Source: Sediminibacterium sp.
GTDB lineage: Bacteria > Bacteroidota > Bacteroidia > Chitinophagales > Chitinophagaceae
Length of the DNA: 64,000 nucleotides
Assembly: GCA_016786865.1 (NCBI GenBank)
Contig: JAEUVE010000015.1
Coordinates: forward strand, 62,001 to 126,000
Direction of reading: 5' to 3'
Notes under the pieces: model-generated
What the model saw: the letters and a program-made list of their open reading frames with translations, nothing else
Database searches by the model: none
Told to the model about the DNA's origin: nothing
Shown here: positions 8,917 through 18,593 of the stretch, piece after piece
How positions within the stretch are numbered: position 1 is the first letter of the stretch
Layout of the letters: every line of letters begins with the position of its first letter
Made by a program: the position numbers and the translations under genes

Positions 8917-10563
8917 ATGCAGCAGCATTACCCAACCATTGTAGATCAGTTTTACAAATTTGAAACAGAAAAAAAAGACCTGCTTTTTTTATCGGAACCG
9001 GTAAACGGAGTATACCGGAATTTCACCTGGGGTGAAGCGGGAAAAGAGATCCGTTGCATGGCAGGATGGCTCCAGAGCAGTGGTCTGAAAAAGGGTGACC
9101 GGGTTGCCATACTCAGTAAAAACTGTGCACACTGGATCATGGCAGACCTGGCCATTGCCATGGCAGGAATGGTTTCTGTTCCACTGTATCCCAATATCAC
9201 AGCAGATGCTGTTCGTGAAATTCTGCTGCACAGCGAGTCTAAACTCATCTTTGTGGGCAAACTAGACAATCCGCTGGATATCCGAAAAGGAATCCCGGAA
9301 ACAATTACCCAAGTCAGCTTTCCGTTTTATTTTAATGAGGGCTGCCTGAGCTGGAACACTCTGGTTGAACAAACAAATCCACTGAAAGGATTGCCCCAAA
9401 CAGACCCGAATGCGCTTTGCTGCATCATTTATACCTCCGGAACAACAGGACAGCCCAAAGGGGTTATGCATCGTTTTCATGGAATCTCCTTTGCTGTTTA
9501 TTCTTTTCTGAAAAGCAATCCACCCATAGAGAATGAGGTCTTTTTTTCTTATTTGCCGCTTTGCCATGTTGCTGAAAAAATGCTGGTGGAATGCGGGACC
9601 ATTTTTACCGGAAGTACGGTTCATTTTGTTGAATCACTCAATACTTTCTCAAAAAATCTGCAACATACAAGGCCAACCATCTTTCTGGCCGTTCCCCGAA
9701 TCTGGGAAAAAATGCAGGAAGAAATTTTGAAAAAAATACCACAAAAAAGGTTGGATCTTTTTTTACGCATACCGGTGGTTTCCGGACTCATTCAAAAAGC
9801 AATCCATAAAAAATTAGGGCTGGGGCGATGCAAATACCTCTATACCGGCGCTTCCCCCATCAACCCCTCTGTACTGGAATGGTTTGCCCGGCTTGGGCTG
9901 ATCATACAGGAAGCTTATGGAATGACTGAAAATGCAGCATTGTCGCATTCCAACAGAAGGGCTTTTGTGAAATTTGGCACAGTAGGACAAAGTTATCCGG
10001 GTGTAGAGGTAAAATTGGGTAAAGACAATGAAGTGCTCGTAAAAAGTGAAGCATCCATGCTGGGTTATTATAAGGAACCTGAACTGACTGCAGCCATGTT
10101 TGAGGGAGAATGGCTGAAAACCGGAGACGAAGGTTCCATAGACGCTGATGGCTTCCTCACCATTACAGGAAGAATCAAAGACCAATTTAAAACCAGTAAG
10201 GGAAAATACATCATACCTGCCCAGATTGAATCGAGGGTACTGACTCACCCCTATATTTCACAGGCTTGTATTGTTGGAGCGGGCATGCCTGCTCCGCTGC
10301 TCCTCTGTACCCTTTCCGAAAAAGCCCGGATTCAGGAAAAACCATCCATTTTACAACACCTGCAGGAACTCCTGGATAAAGTGAATACCCAGCTGGAAAA
10401 ACATGAACAAATTGCCAGGTTGATCATTCTGCACGAGGAATGGACCATAGACAATGGTATTCTGACGCCTACGCTTAAAATCAAAAGGAAGGTAATAGAT
10501 ACGCTTTTTCAGCAATATTATACCGCATGGTACAACCTGCAACATCCGGTAGCTTTTACCTAG
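8917..10563 (+). CDS. AMP-dependent long-chain acyl-CoA synthetase
   Basis: A 548-residue adenylate-forming enzyme that activates fatty acids to acyl-CoA (or acyl-AMP). The P-loop-like motif YTSGTTGQPKG sits near residue 170, YGMTE in the middle, and the hinge KTGDEGSIDADGFLTITGR plus the lysine-rich C-terminal subdomain are in place. It belongs to the FAA1-like group. Co-transcribed with the PlsC-like gene upstream, which suggests delivery of activated acyl chains to glycerolipids. The stop is at 10563. Confidence 0.93.
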   Translation: MQQHYPTIVDQFYKFETEKKDLLFLSEPVNGVYRNFTWGEAGKEIRCMAGWLQSSGLKKGDRVAILSKNCAHWIMADLAIAMAGMVSVPLYPNITADAVREILLHSESKLIFVGKLDNPLDIRKGIPETITQVSFPFYFNEGCLSWNTLVEQTNPLKGLPQTDPNALCCIIYTSGTTGQPKGVMHRFHGISFAVYSFLKSNPPIENEVFFSYLPLCHVAEKMLVECGTIFTGSTVHFVESLNTFSKNLQHTRPTIFLAVPRIWEKMQEEILKKIPQKRLDLFLRIPVVSGLIQKAIHKKLGLGRCKYLYTGASPINPSVLEWFARLGLIIQEAYGMTENAALSHSNRRAFVKFGTVGQSYPGVEVKLGKDNEVLVKSEASMLGYYKEPELTAAMFEGEWLKTGDEGSIDADGFLTITGRIKDQFKTSKGKYIIPAQIESRVLTHPYISQACIVGAGMPAPLLLCTLSEKARIQEKPSILQHLQELLDKVNTQLEKHEQIARLIILHEEWTIDNGILTPTLKIKRKVIDTLFQQYYTAWYNLQHPVAFT

Positions 10564-10676
10564 AACCCAGGTTTTTTTGCATTTTTTGGCATAAGTTTTG
10601 AACTTTAGCATTTGGAACACAATTAATTAGAGAAAAAGGCGTTCCTAATACACATTTTGTAACAAACCGATAACCG

Positions 10677-11564
10677 ATGAATATTAAATTGTACAGTTTA
10701 GCCGCAATTGCATCATTTGCGCTGTTTTCCTGCGTTAGTCCAAAACAACTCAGACAATCCGAAGCCAAATATGCCGAATTAAACGGGGCTTATGCAGAAT
10801 TACAGGGTAAATACAGGTCCCTGCAGGATGAAATGAACAAGTCCAACAGCGACAAAGACAAATTGGCTACCCAAAAAGCCGCTCTGGAATCTCAGATTGC
10901 CGGTCTGAACAATCAGCTGGAATACCTGAAACAGAACAACAACACCGTATTGAACCAATTAAAAGATCTTTCTGTTGTAACCGGTTCTCAGGCAGAGAGC
11001 ATCAAAAAATCTTTGGAAAATATTGGTGCCAAGGATCTTTATATTAAAGATTTGCAGGGATCTATTGCCCGTAAGGACTCTCTGAACATGGCGCTTGTAA
11101 TGAACCTGAAAGGAGCTATTGGCAACCTGGACGACAAAGACATCAATATTAAAGTGGAAAAAGGAGTTGTTTATGTAGATATCTCTGATAAACTCCTGTT
11201 CAAAAGCGGAAGCTATGATGTAAACGAACGTGCTAAAGAAGTGCTGGGCAAGGTTGCCAAAGTTCTGAAAGCACAACCAGATATTGAGTTCCAGGTAGAA
11301 GGTCATACAGATACTGTACCTATTAAAGGTGGAGCGCTGGTAGACAACTGGGATCTCAGTGTTAAACGTGCTACCACCATCGTAAGATTACTGCAGGATA
11401 CTTATGGCCTGGATCCTAAGAGAATGACTGCTGCAGGAAGAAGCGAGTATATTCCCGTTGCTGATAATGCTACTGCAGAAGGACGCGCTGCCAACCGCAG
11501 AACCAGAATCGTCATTCTGCCTCAGCTGGATCAGTTTTTCAAACTGCTGGAGCGTAAGCAATAA
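10677..11564 (+). CDS. OmpA-family lipoprotein with coiled coil
   Basis: 295 residues. A lipoprotein signal with lipobox-like ALFSC places the N-terminus in a membrane. Residues ~25-105 form a coiled coil (regular Q/L/K heptads), and the C-terminal ~130 residues are the OmpA peptidoglycan-binding domain with GHTDTVPI, DNWDLSVKRA and NRRTRIVI. Its role is probably anchoring the outer membrane to the cell wall. It is monocistronic and closed by a strong terminator at 11591. Confidence 0.93.
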   Translation: MNIKLYSLAAIASFALFSCVSPKQLRQSEAKYAELNGAYAELQGKYRSLQDEMNKSNSDKDKLATQKAALESQIAGLNNQLEYLKQNNNTVLNQLKDLSVVTGSQAESIKKSLENIGAKDLYIKDLQGSIARKDSLNMALVMNLKGAIGNLDDKDINIKVEKGVVYVDISDKLLFKSGSYDVNERAKEVLGKVAKVLKAQPDIEFQVEGHTDTVPIKGGALVDNWDLSVKRATTIVRLLQDTYGLDPKRMTAAGRSEYIPVADNATAEGRAANRRTRIVILPQLDQFFKLLERKQ

Positions 11565-11590
11565 TATTTATACAAGCATAGAAGTATTGA

Positions 11591-11616
11591 AAAGGCGGGA
11601 TAAACCCGCCTTTTTT
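11591..11616 (+). terminator. Intrinsic terminator after the OmpA lipoprotein gene
   Basis: Stem AAAGGCGGG/CCCGCCTTT with loop ATAAA, followed directly by six or more T. Confidence 0.9.
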
Positions 11617-11692
11617 ATTGATACCACTTATAGATTCCATTTTTTTACTCTCTGTATTTAAGCTAATTTGAGGTTCATTCCGGGCAATACCT

Positions 11693-14086
11693 ATGCACAA
11701 ACATCCCGTTCAATACCTGGCAAAAATTGCTGCAGTCCTTGCATGTATTTTTAGTTGGGTGGTTTCTGTTGATGCACAAAAAACCAATTATCCCCTCGCA
11801 AAAAATGGCGTTATTGATCTACGGAATATTCAGCTCAACGAAAACACTGTTCCGCTCAACGGATACTGGGAAATTTATTGGAAGCAGCTACTGACACCTT
11901 CCGATTCCTCCGGTATTCGCACGGCATATACCCCTTTTCCAATGCTTTGGAACAACACCCGGATCAACGGACAGAAACTTCCTGCGCAGGGTTATGCTAC
12001 CTACCGGTTGAAAGTATTGCTGAAACAGGATCCGGAACGGAGGTTGGCCATTCATTTACCTGATACCTATTGTACTTATAAGTTATATGTGAACGGAAGT
12101 TTGCTGGCTGCATCCGGAAAACCGGACACCAGCAGGGAAACCACCATCCCAAAGTGGTTGAATAAAACGGAAGTGCTGCCGGTTTCCGACACCCTGGATC
12201 TGCTGCTGCAGGTAGCCAATTTCGAACATTTTAAAGGCGGGCCTTACAAAGAAATCTCTGTTGGCGACAAAGAGGTATTATTCAATACAAGAAATGCAGA
12301 ACTGGGTTTTGATTTTCTGCTGACCGGATGTTTGTTCATGGGCGGCTTGTTTTTTCTTGGATTATATCTTTTCGGAAAGCACGACAAAGTAATTTTATTC
12401 TTCTCTCTTTTCTGTATTACTTACAGCTATCGGATTGTTGGCGCCAAAAGCTATGCACTCCATTCGGTTTTTCCCGACTTGCCCTGGTCTGTTGGCGTTC
12501 ACCTGGAATACCTTACGCTGTTTATCAGTGTGGTATTTTTCTCTCTTTATTCTAAATACCTGTTCCCGAAAGAGAACAATAAATATGTTTTTTATACAGT
12601 AGTCGGTGCAGGCAGCCTGATCAGCTTAATCGTTGTGGTATTTCCACCTGTCGTTTTCACCCGACTGATTATTCCTTTCCTGCTGATGATGTTCATCGTC
12701 ATATCCCATGCATTCTACGTATATGTAAGGGCATTCAGGAATAAACGACTTGGGGCCAAATACGCACTCTGGAGCACCGGTGTTGTACTGGTGGTTTTTA
12801 TTATCATCAATCTGGAATATTTCGCGCTTGTTAATCCTCCCAGACTTATTCTCTTTCTTGGATATATTCTTTTTTTCTTTTTGCAATCCCTGATTCTTTC
12901 ATTTCGTTTTGCCTCAACCCTTAAACAGGCTAAGAAAGAGGCTGAATTAGGACTGGTAGCGAAGAATGAATTCCTGTCGACCATGTCTCACGAAATCAGG
13001 ACCCCGCTGAATTCTATTTTGGGAATGACGCACCTGATGCTCCGGGACAATCCTTCTGAAGCGCAAAAAGAACAGCTGAATGTGTTGCTTTTTTCTGCCA
13101 ATAACCTGCTTTCGATCGTAAACGATATTCTCGATTACAATAAAATTGAGGCGGGGAAAGTGAATTTTGAATCCATAGAAATGGACCTTGCCGCCATTGC
13201 GCGAAACATCGTCAGCGGACTAAAGAGTACTGCAGAGGATAAAAATATTGATCTAAAGCTGCAGATTGATCCGGCCCTCAACTGTAATGTATTGGGAGAC
13301 CCGACCAGAACGAGCCAGATCATCGGCAACCTGGTTCACAATGCCATTAAATTTACCCGTAGGGGTCATGTTTTACTTGAGTTGAGTGTTGCAAATAAAA
13401 CGGATGCAATGATTACCGTACTCATCCGAATAGAAGACACCGGTATTGGTATTGCTCAGGAAAAACAAAAACTCATTTTTGAACAATTCACACAGGCAGA
13501 TGCATCCACATCCCGGAATTTCGGGGGCACAGGTCTTGGACTGGCAATATGTAAAAAATTACTGGACTTACAGGGCTCCCGTCTCGATCTGGAGAGTGAA
13601 CCAGGAAAGGGTTCCGTATTTTATTTTACCCTCCATTTCCCTGTTGTTCACAAAGTAGTTGTTCCGGTTCAGCAGACAACAGATTCGCTTCCATCTGAAG
13701 ACAGTAAACCGCTTACCGGTATACATATATTGTTGGTGGAAGACAACGAAGTCAATATCCTTGTAGCCAAAACTTTTTTAAACAAATGGGGCGCATCCGT
13801 AGATATAGCAATCAACGGTCAACAGGCGGTAGATATGCTTAATACCCAAAAACACAAACTGGTATTGATGGACATGCACATGCCGGTGATGGACGGCTAC
13901 GAAGCTACCCGCATCATCCGAAGCAGGGGAATTCATATACCCATCATTGCACTTACAGCAAGTCTGCCCAAAGAAGTTGAAGAAAATATTCAATATGAAG
14001 GAATGGACGACATCATTGTTAAACCATTTGCTCCCATGGAATTATTTAAGATTATTTTGCATTACTCCGGCATACACCGGTATTAG
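11693..14086 (+). CDS. 7TMR-DISM hybrid sensor histidine kinase
   Basis: A 797-residue membrane sensor. A signal peptide (~28 residues, ending SVDAQ) precedes an extracytoplasmic jelly-roll sensor domain (about 30-195, with GYWEIYWKQL). Seven transmembrane helices follow (about 200-405), then HisKA with H433 (MSHEIRTPLNS), an HATPase (DTGIGIAQEKQ, GTGLGLAI) and a C-terminal receiver whose phospho-acceptor is D727 (LVLMDMHMPVMDG). 7TMR-DISM domains generally sense small extracellular molecules, often carbohydrate-related. No cognate output regulator lies next to it, so phosphoryl transfer must go elsewhere. Confidence 0.93.
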   Translation: MHKHPVQYLAKIAAVLACIFSWVVSVDAQKTNYPLAKNGVIDLRNIQLNENTVPLNGYWEIYWKQLLTPSDSSGIRTAYTPFPMLWNNTRINGQKLPAQGYATYRLKVLLKQDPERRLAIHLPDTYCTYKLYVNGSLLAASGKPDTSRETTIPKWLNKTEVLPVSDTLDLLLQVANFEHFKGGPYKEISVGDKEVLFNTRNAELGFDFLLTGCLFMGGLFFLGLYLFGKHDKVILFFSLFCITYSYRIVGAKSYALHSVFPDLPWSVGVHLEYLTLFISVVFFSLYSKYLFPKENNKYVFYTVVGAGSLISLIVVVFPPVVFTRLIIPFLLMMFIVISHAFYVYVRAFRNKRLGAKYALWSTGVVLVVFIIINLEYFALVNPPRLILFLGYILFFFLQSLILSFRFASTLKQAKKEAELGLVAKNEFLSTMSHEIRTPLNSILGMTHLMLRDNPSEAQKEQLNVLLFSANNLLSIVNDILDYNKIEAGKVNFESIEMDLAAIARNIVSGLKSTAEDKNIDLKLQIDPALNCNVLGDPTRTSQIIGNLVHNAIKFTRRGHVLLELSVANKTDAMITVLIRIEDTGIGIAQEKQKLIFEQFTQADASTSRNFGGTGLGLAICKKLLDLQGSRLDLESEPGKGSVFYFTLHFPVVHKVVVPVQQTTDSLPSEDSKPLTGIHILLVEDNEVNILVAKTFLNKWGASVDIAINGQQAVDMLNTQKHKLVLMDMHMPVMDGYEATRIIRSRGIHIPIIALTASLPKEVEENIQYEGMDDIIVKPFAPMELFKIILHYSGIHRY

Positions 14087-14174
14087 GCGTACCAAATACC
14101 CTGACCCTATTTTATACACCCTCCTTGAATCTTAGCCACAAGCCCCTAACTTGCAGGCGAAAGTGAATATCAGT

Positions 14175-16526
14175 ATGCAGGATTATTTGAAAGGATTGAA
14201 TGAACCACAAAAAGAAGCAGTGACCCATATCAACGGGCCCCTGATGATTGTGGCTGGTGCAGGTAGCGGAAAAACAAAAGTATTGACCACCCGGATTGCC
14301 CATTTGATGGCCAACAAGGTGGATGCGTTCAATATTCTGGCACTCACCTTTACCAACAAGGCTGCTGCAGAAATGAAGGAGCGTATTGAAAAAATACTGG
14401 GAAACTCGGAGGCCAGAAATTTATATATCGGAACATTCCACAGCGTTTTTGCAAGAATTCTGAGAGGGGAAGCACACAGACTGGGGTATCCCGGCAACTT
14501 CACCATTTACGATACCGACGACAGCCGGTCTGTTATAAAAACCGTTATCAATGAACTCAATCTAGACGATAAACATTATAAACCCAATGTAGTAGGCAGC
14601 CGGATCTCCTCTGCCAAGAATGCACTGGTAAGTCCTGCTGAATATGCCAATGACTATTATATACAGCAGGAAGACATGCGTGCCAACCGGCCTGCAATCG
14701 CTCAGATTTACGCAGCTTATGCCAATCGTTGTTTTAAGAACGGGGCCATGGACTTCGACGATCTGTTGCTGAAAATGTATGAGCTCCTGAAAAACTTTCC
14801 GGATGCCCTGCACAAGTACCAGCATAAGTTCAAGTACATCATGATCGATGAGTACCAGGATACCAATACCGTACAGTATCAGATCACAAAATTGCTGGCC
14901 GCAGCACACGAAAATATTTGTGTGGTAGGAGACGACGCACAGAGTATCTACAGTTTTCGCGGTGCCACCATCGAAAATATCCTCCAGTTTCAGAAAGATT
15001 ATGAAGACGTGAAAGTGGTGAAACTGGAACAGAATTACCGCAGCAGCCAGCACATTATTCATGTTGCAAACGAGGTCATCAAAAACAACAAAGGACAGAT
15101 TCCTAAAAACCTCTGGACCGACAATGCACCCGGTGAAAAAATTTGCCTTGTTCGTACCATGACCGATAACGAAGAAGGAAAATTTGTTGCAGAGACCATT
15201 CAGGAACAAAAACTGCGCAACCATTATTTTAACCGTGACTTCGCTATTTTATACCGGACCAATGCACAAAGCCGTTCCTTCGAAGAAAACCTTCGCAGAA
15301 TGGGTATTCCGTATAAAATTTACGGGGGCACCAGCTTCTACCAGCGCAAGGAAATCAAGGATTTGCTGGCGTATTTGCGTGTGGTCGTAAATGTACGGGA
15401 CGAAGAGTCGTTGAAGCGAATCATCAACTATCCGGTGAGAGGTATCGGCAAAACCACCATGGAGAAGTGCGTGATTTTTGCCAACGAACACAATATTCCG
15501 ATGTTCGAAGTGGTGAGCCGTGCAGCAGAATTTGGGTTTAAGGCCGGTACGCTGGAAGCGCTGCAGAATTTTGTAACCATGATTCGCTATTTCCAAAGTA
15601 TGCTGACCGATAAAAATGCATACGATGTAGCGGTGCAGGTAGGCAAACACACCAACCTGGTTAAAGAGCTGTTCAACGACAAAACCACCGAGGGTCTTGC
15701 CCGTTATGAAAACATACAGGAATTGCTGAACTCCATTAAGGAATGGACCGAGAGTCCAAGCAATGAAGATGGAGAAGTTGGGGAGAAAAGCCTGGGAGCG
15801 TATCTGCAGCAAATTACCCTCTTAACAGACGCAGACGACGAGGAAGAAAACAGTGATGTGGTGAAACTCATGACCATACATGCTGCCAAGGGACTAGAAT
15901 TTAGCTGTGTGTTTGTAGGTGGAGTAGAGGAATCCCTGTTTCCAAGCGCCATGAGCATCAACACCCGGGAAGAACTGGAGGAAGAGCGCAGGCTTTTTTA
16001 TGTGGCAGTAACAAGGGCCAAACAAAGATTATGGCTCACTTATTCCAATTCCCGCTATCGTTTTGGACAATTAGTACAAAACGAACCAAGCCGATTTATT
16101 GAGGAAATGCCAGAAGCATATATCGATAAAACCTTTGCAGGGGGTAATTCCAGAAACAACACCAACAACTGGGGTGGTGCTTTCGAAAGAATGCACAGAG
16201 GTTTTACTCCAAGAGATTCCGCTGCGGGTGCAGAAAAAAAATACGGACCGCCGCCAACCAAAAAGCCAGCCGGAAGTAAACCGGAATACCTTCCAGTGGT
16301 TCCACCTACCCCAAAAGTGACAGCACATATTCCTTCGGCAGATTTTGCACCGAGCGATACTTCCTCTCTGGAAGCAGGTCAGCGCGTGGAACACCAGAAA
16401 TTTGGATTTGGTACGGTTAGCAGCATTGAAGGATCTGCCCATAATCCGGTTGCGACCATTCTGTTTGAGAAAAACGGCGAAAAGAAGATAATGCTGAATT
16501 ACGCCAAACTCAGGATAGTACAATAA
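14175..16526 (+). CDS. uvrD: UvrD/PcrA-type SF1 DNA helicase
   Basis: 783 residues, an ATP-dependent 3'-5' helicase for nucleotide excision and mismatch repair. Motif I is AGAGSGKT (27-34), motif II IDEYQDTN (about 224-231), and motifs for UvrD (NYRSSQ, LMTIHAAKGLEF, VAVTRAK) are intact. The last ~45 residues (VEHQKFGFGTVSSIEG) are the C-terminal Tudor-like module of PcrA that contacts RNA polymerase. I used the ATG at 14175; a TTG eight codons upstream is possible. It ends one base from the convergent GH5 gene. Confidence 0.96.
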   Translation: MQDYLKGLNEPQKEAVTHINGPLMIVAGAGSGKTKVLTTRIAHLMANKVDAFNILALTFTNKAAAEMKERIEKILGNSEARNLYIGTFHSVFARILRGEAHRLGYPGNFTIYDTDDSRSVIKTVINELNLDDKHYKPNVVGSRISSAKNALVSPAEYANDYYIQQEDMRANRPAIAQIYAAYANRCFKNGAMDFDDLLLKMYELLKNFPDALHKYQHKFKYIMIDEYQDTNTVQYQITKLLAAAHENICVVGDDAQSIYSFRGATIENILQFQKDYEDVKVVKLEQNYRSSQHIIHVANEVIKNNKGQIPKNLWTDNAPGEKICLVRTMTDNEEGKFVAETIQEQKLRNHYFNRDFAILYRTNAQSRSFEENLRRMGIPYKIYGGTSFYQRKEIKDLLAYLRVVVNVRDEESLKRIINYPVRGIGKTTMEKCVIFANEHNIPMFEVVSRAAEFGFKAGTLEALQNFVTMIRYFQSMLTDKNAYDVAVQVGKHTNLVKELFNDKTTEGLARYENIQELLNSIKEWTESPSNEDGEVGEKSLGAYLQQITLLTDADDEEENSDVVKLMTIHAAKGLEFSCVFVGGVEESLFPSAMSINTREELEEERRLFYVAVTRAKQRLWLTYSNSRYRFGQLVQNEPSRFIEEMPEAYIDKTFAGGNSRNNTNNWGGAFERMHRGFTPRDSAAGAEKKYGPPPTKKPAGSKPEYLPVVPPTPKVTAHIPSADFAPSDTSSLEAGQRVEHQKFGFGTVSSIEGSAHNPVATILFEKNGEKKIMLNYAKLRIVQ

Positions 16527-16527
16527 A

Positions 16528-17775
16528 CTATCTGTATTTAGCAAGCCGAACGCCCTTGTCTGTAGTATGAGTTGTTTTGGATACACTGGGTTTGTATAAC
16601 CCTCCATTGGGTTGAGGCAACAACAAAGTACCGGGCAGGAACAAAAAGCTTTCAGGGGCTTCTTCTGCCTGTGTTACGGCATTATTGTTCGGTGTGGTTA
16701 GCGGAGCACCTGTTACCGGTTCAGCAGGGGTAGCTGCTGCAACAACGGTTTTTTCCTCATAAGCTACTGTTCCGCTCACAAATTTTTGAAGTACACTCAT
16801 TTGTGGCCGATCGTTCTGTGCCAATGGATAAATGGAGAGAGGATGTCCACCCCATTTTTTTCCGGAAGCCCAGTAAAAAGCCATGACCTGGTGATCGCTC
16901 AGGTACTTCAGAAAACGCTCCATTACATTCAGCCAGCGGCTATCTGTATCCGGTACGGTAAATTCTCCGATCATACCCCGCTTATTGTTTTCCTTGAGCC
17001 AGTTAACAAATGGTTCGGCTCTTTTTACGCCCGTATATTCCTCGGCCTGGTTCTGATCGTATGAATAGATATACTTACCGGTGAAGTCAATGTCAAAAAA
17101 GCAATGAGCGTTGTAGATGATTTTATCGGAAGGGTCTTTCAGGTTTTTAAGGTGATCGCTGTACAGATGCCAGCTCTCTGCTGCAGCATAGTTTTCGCCG
17201 GCAATGATGATGGGGGTTCTGCTGTCTGCCTGCCGGATCGCCTGAATGGCCTGTTGTGCGGTAGTGAACCAGTCGAATCCCTGCATCTCATGGGGTTCGG
17301 TCATAATTTCATATCCCAATAAGTTGCTGTATCCCGAAAAAGCATTTGCCAGCCTGTTCCAAACATCCGAAAAATCATTGCGGCTAACTGAGTAACTGCC
17401 AATAATGTATTCAATCCCGTTTTTACGATACCGTCCTCCATTGTGCATGCTCAGCACCACATTCATGCCCCTAGCAGAACACCAGCTAACCACTTTTTTG
17501 ATTTCCCCGATTTCCTGGTAATCCAGGTCTCCTCCCGGATTTTTCTGGATTCTTTCCCAGCGAAATGGAATGGTAACCGATTTAAACCCTTTTTGATAGA
17601 AATAATTGACTTCTTCTTCTGTGGGGTAAGCGTAATCCTGGTGGAGGGTGCCGGGTAAGTGCTGCTCTCCAAACTCACCTCCGCAAAGGTTGATTCCCAA
17701 TGAGAAAGACATACCCTGGGCCCCGCCGGAGTGGGCAGTCAATACAAAAAGTATAAGCAGCAGATAAGTACGCAT
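16528..17775 (-). CDS. Secreted glycoside hydrolase family 5 (cellulase-like)
   Basis: 415 residues with a signal peptide (MRTYLL to GGAQ). The TIM-barrel has the GH5 acid/base E160 and nucleophile E271 (MIGEFTVP). The usual NEP around the acid/base reads TEP, a Thr for the common Asn. After the barrel (~340) comes a ~75-residue Ala/Pro/Thr/Asn-rich tail with no recognisable domain. Likely acts on a beta-glucan or mannan outside the cytoplasm, but the subfamily cannot be set. No polysaccharide-utilisation neighbours. ATG at 17775 preferred to GTG at 17781. Confidence 0.88.
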   Translation of the reverse strand: MRTYLLLILFVLTAHSGGAQGMSFSLGINLCGGEFGEQHLPGTLHQDYAYPTEEEVNYFYQKGFKSVTIPFRWERIQKNPGGDLDYQEIGEIKKVVSWCSARGMNVVLSMHNGGRYRKNGIEYIIGSYSVSRNDFSDVWNRLANAFSGYSNLLGYEIMTEPHEMQGFDWFTTAQQAIQAIRQADSRTPIIIAGENYAAAESWHLYSDHLKNLKDPSDKIIYNAHCFFDIDFTGKYIYSYDQNQAEEYTGVKRAEPFVNWLKENNKRGMIGEFTVPDTDSRWLNVMERFLKYLSDHQVMAFYWASGKKWGGHPLSIYPLAQNDRPQMSVLQKFVSGTVAYEEKTVVAAATPAEPVTGAPLTTPNNNAVTQAEEAPESFLFLPGTLLLPQPNGGLYKPSVSKTTHTTDKGVRLAKYR

Positions 17776-17911
17776 ATACACATTACATTCAGAACGTATG
17801 TCTTATAACGTATTTTAGGGCAGATTATTGGGTGAACTTTCGATATCCGAAAAATAACCCCTTCAGAAGGCTTCAGCAGGCGATTTGAACACTCCTTGCC
17901 TTTGTTTTGTT

Positions 17912-17919
17912 TATTTTTG
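17912..17919 (+). promoter_or_regulatory. -7 box (TATTTTTG) upstream of nfu
   Basis: Exact TAnnTTTG match 40 bases before the nfu ATG. No TTG at the ideal upstream distance was seen. Confidence 0.45.
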
Positions 17920-17958
17920 TACTTGACAGATATAGAACTCGTATAAAAATTATTGATT

Positions 17959-18558
17959 ATGATACAAACAGGCAATCCGGTGATCAGCATCTACACTGAA
18001 ATGACTCCCAATCCAGAAACCATGAAGTTTGTGGCCAACAAGCTGTTGTATCCAGGCAAAAGCATTGATTTTGCCGATGAATCTTATGCCGGACCTTCTC
18101 CTTTAGCAAAAGAAATATTCAGTTTCCCTTTCATAAAGAGCGTTTTTATTGCCAGCAATTTTATTACGCTGACCAAAACCAGTGATACCGAAGACTGGCA
18201 GGATGTAATCCCTACTATTAAAGAATTCCTGAAACAATATTTGGAAAATGGCGGAGTAGTGGTGAACGACGACGAAGTAGCCAAGGTAAAACAGGAGGCC
18301 AGCAATACGGTTAGTGCAGATGATGACGACATTGTAAAAAGAGTTAAGGAACTGCTGGAAAACTACGTAAAACCTGCAGTGGAAATGGATGGCGGCGCCA
18401 TTCAGTTCAAAAGTTACAACGATGGTGTTGTAAACCTGATGCTCCAGGGTAGCTGCAGCGGATGTCCATCTTCCATGATCACGCTTAAAGCCGGGATTGA
18501 AGGCATGATGAAGCGTATGATTCCCGAAGTAAAAGAGGTTGTTGCCGAGGCGGAATAA
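17959..18558 (+). CDS. Nfu-type iron-sulfur cluster scaffold protein
   Basis: 199 residues in two domains: an N-terminal Nfu_N domain (TEMTPNPETMKFVANK) and a C-terminal NifU domain with the CXXC cluster ligands (CSGCPSS, ~161-167) after AVEMDGGAIQF. This is the architecture of mitochondrial NFU1 and differs from E. coli NfuA, which has a degenerate A-type N-domain. Its role is to carry and hand over 4Fe-4S clusters to target enzymes in the cytoplasm. No suf or isc genes are nearby. Confidence 0.94.
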   Translation: MIQTGNPVISIYTEMTPNPETMKFVANKLLYPGKSIDFADESYAGPSPLAKEIFSFPFIKSVFIASNFITLTKTSDTEDWQDVIPTIKEFLKQYLENGGVVVNDDEVAKVKQEASNTVSADDDDIVKRVKELLENYVKPAVEMDGGAIQFKSYNDGVVNLMLQGSCSGCPSSMITLKAGIEGMMKRMIPEVKEVVAEAE

Positions 18559-18593
18559 GCACGAAATGCTTAATTTTCAGCCTCTGTAACGGC

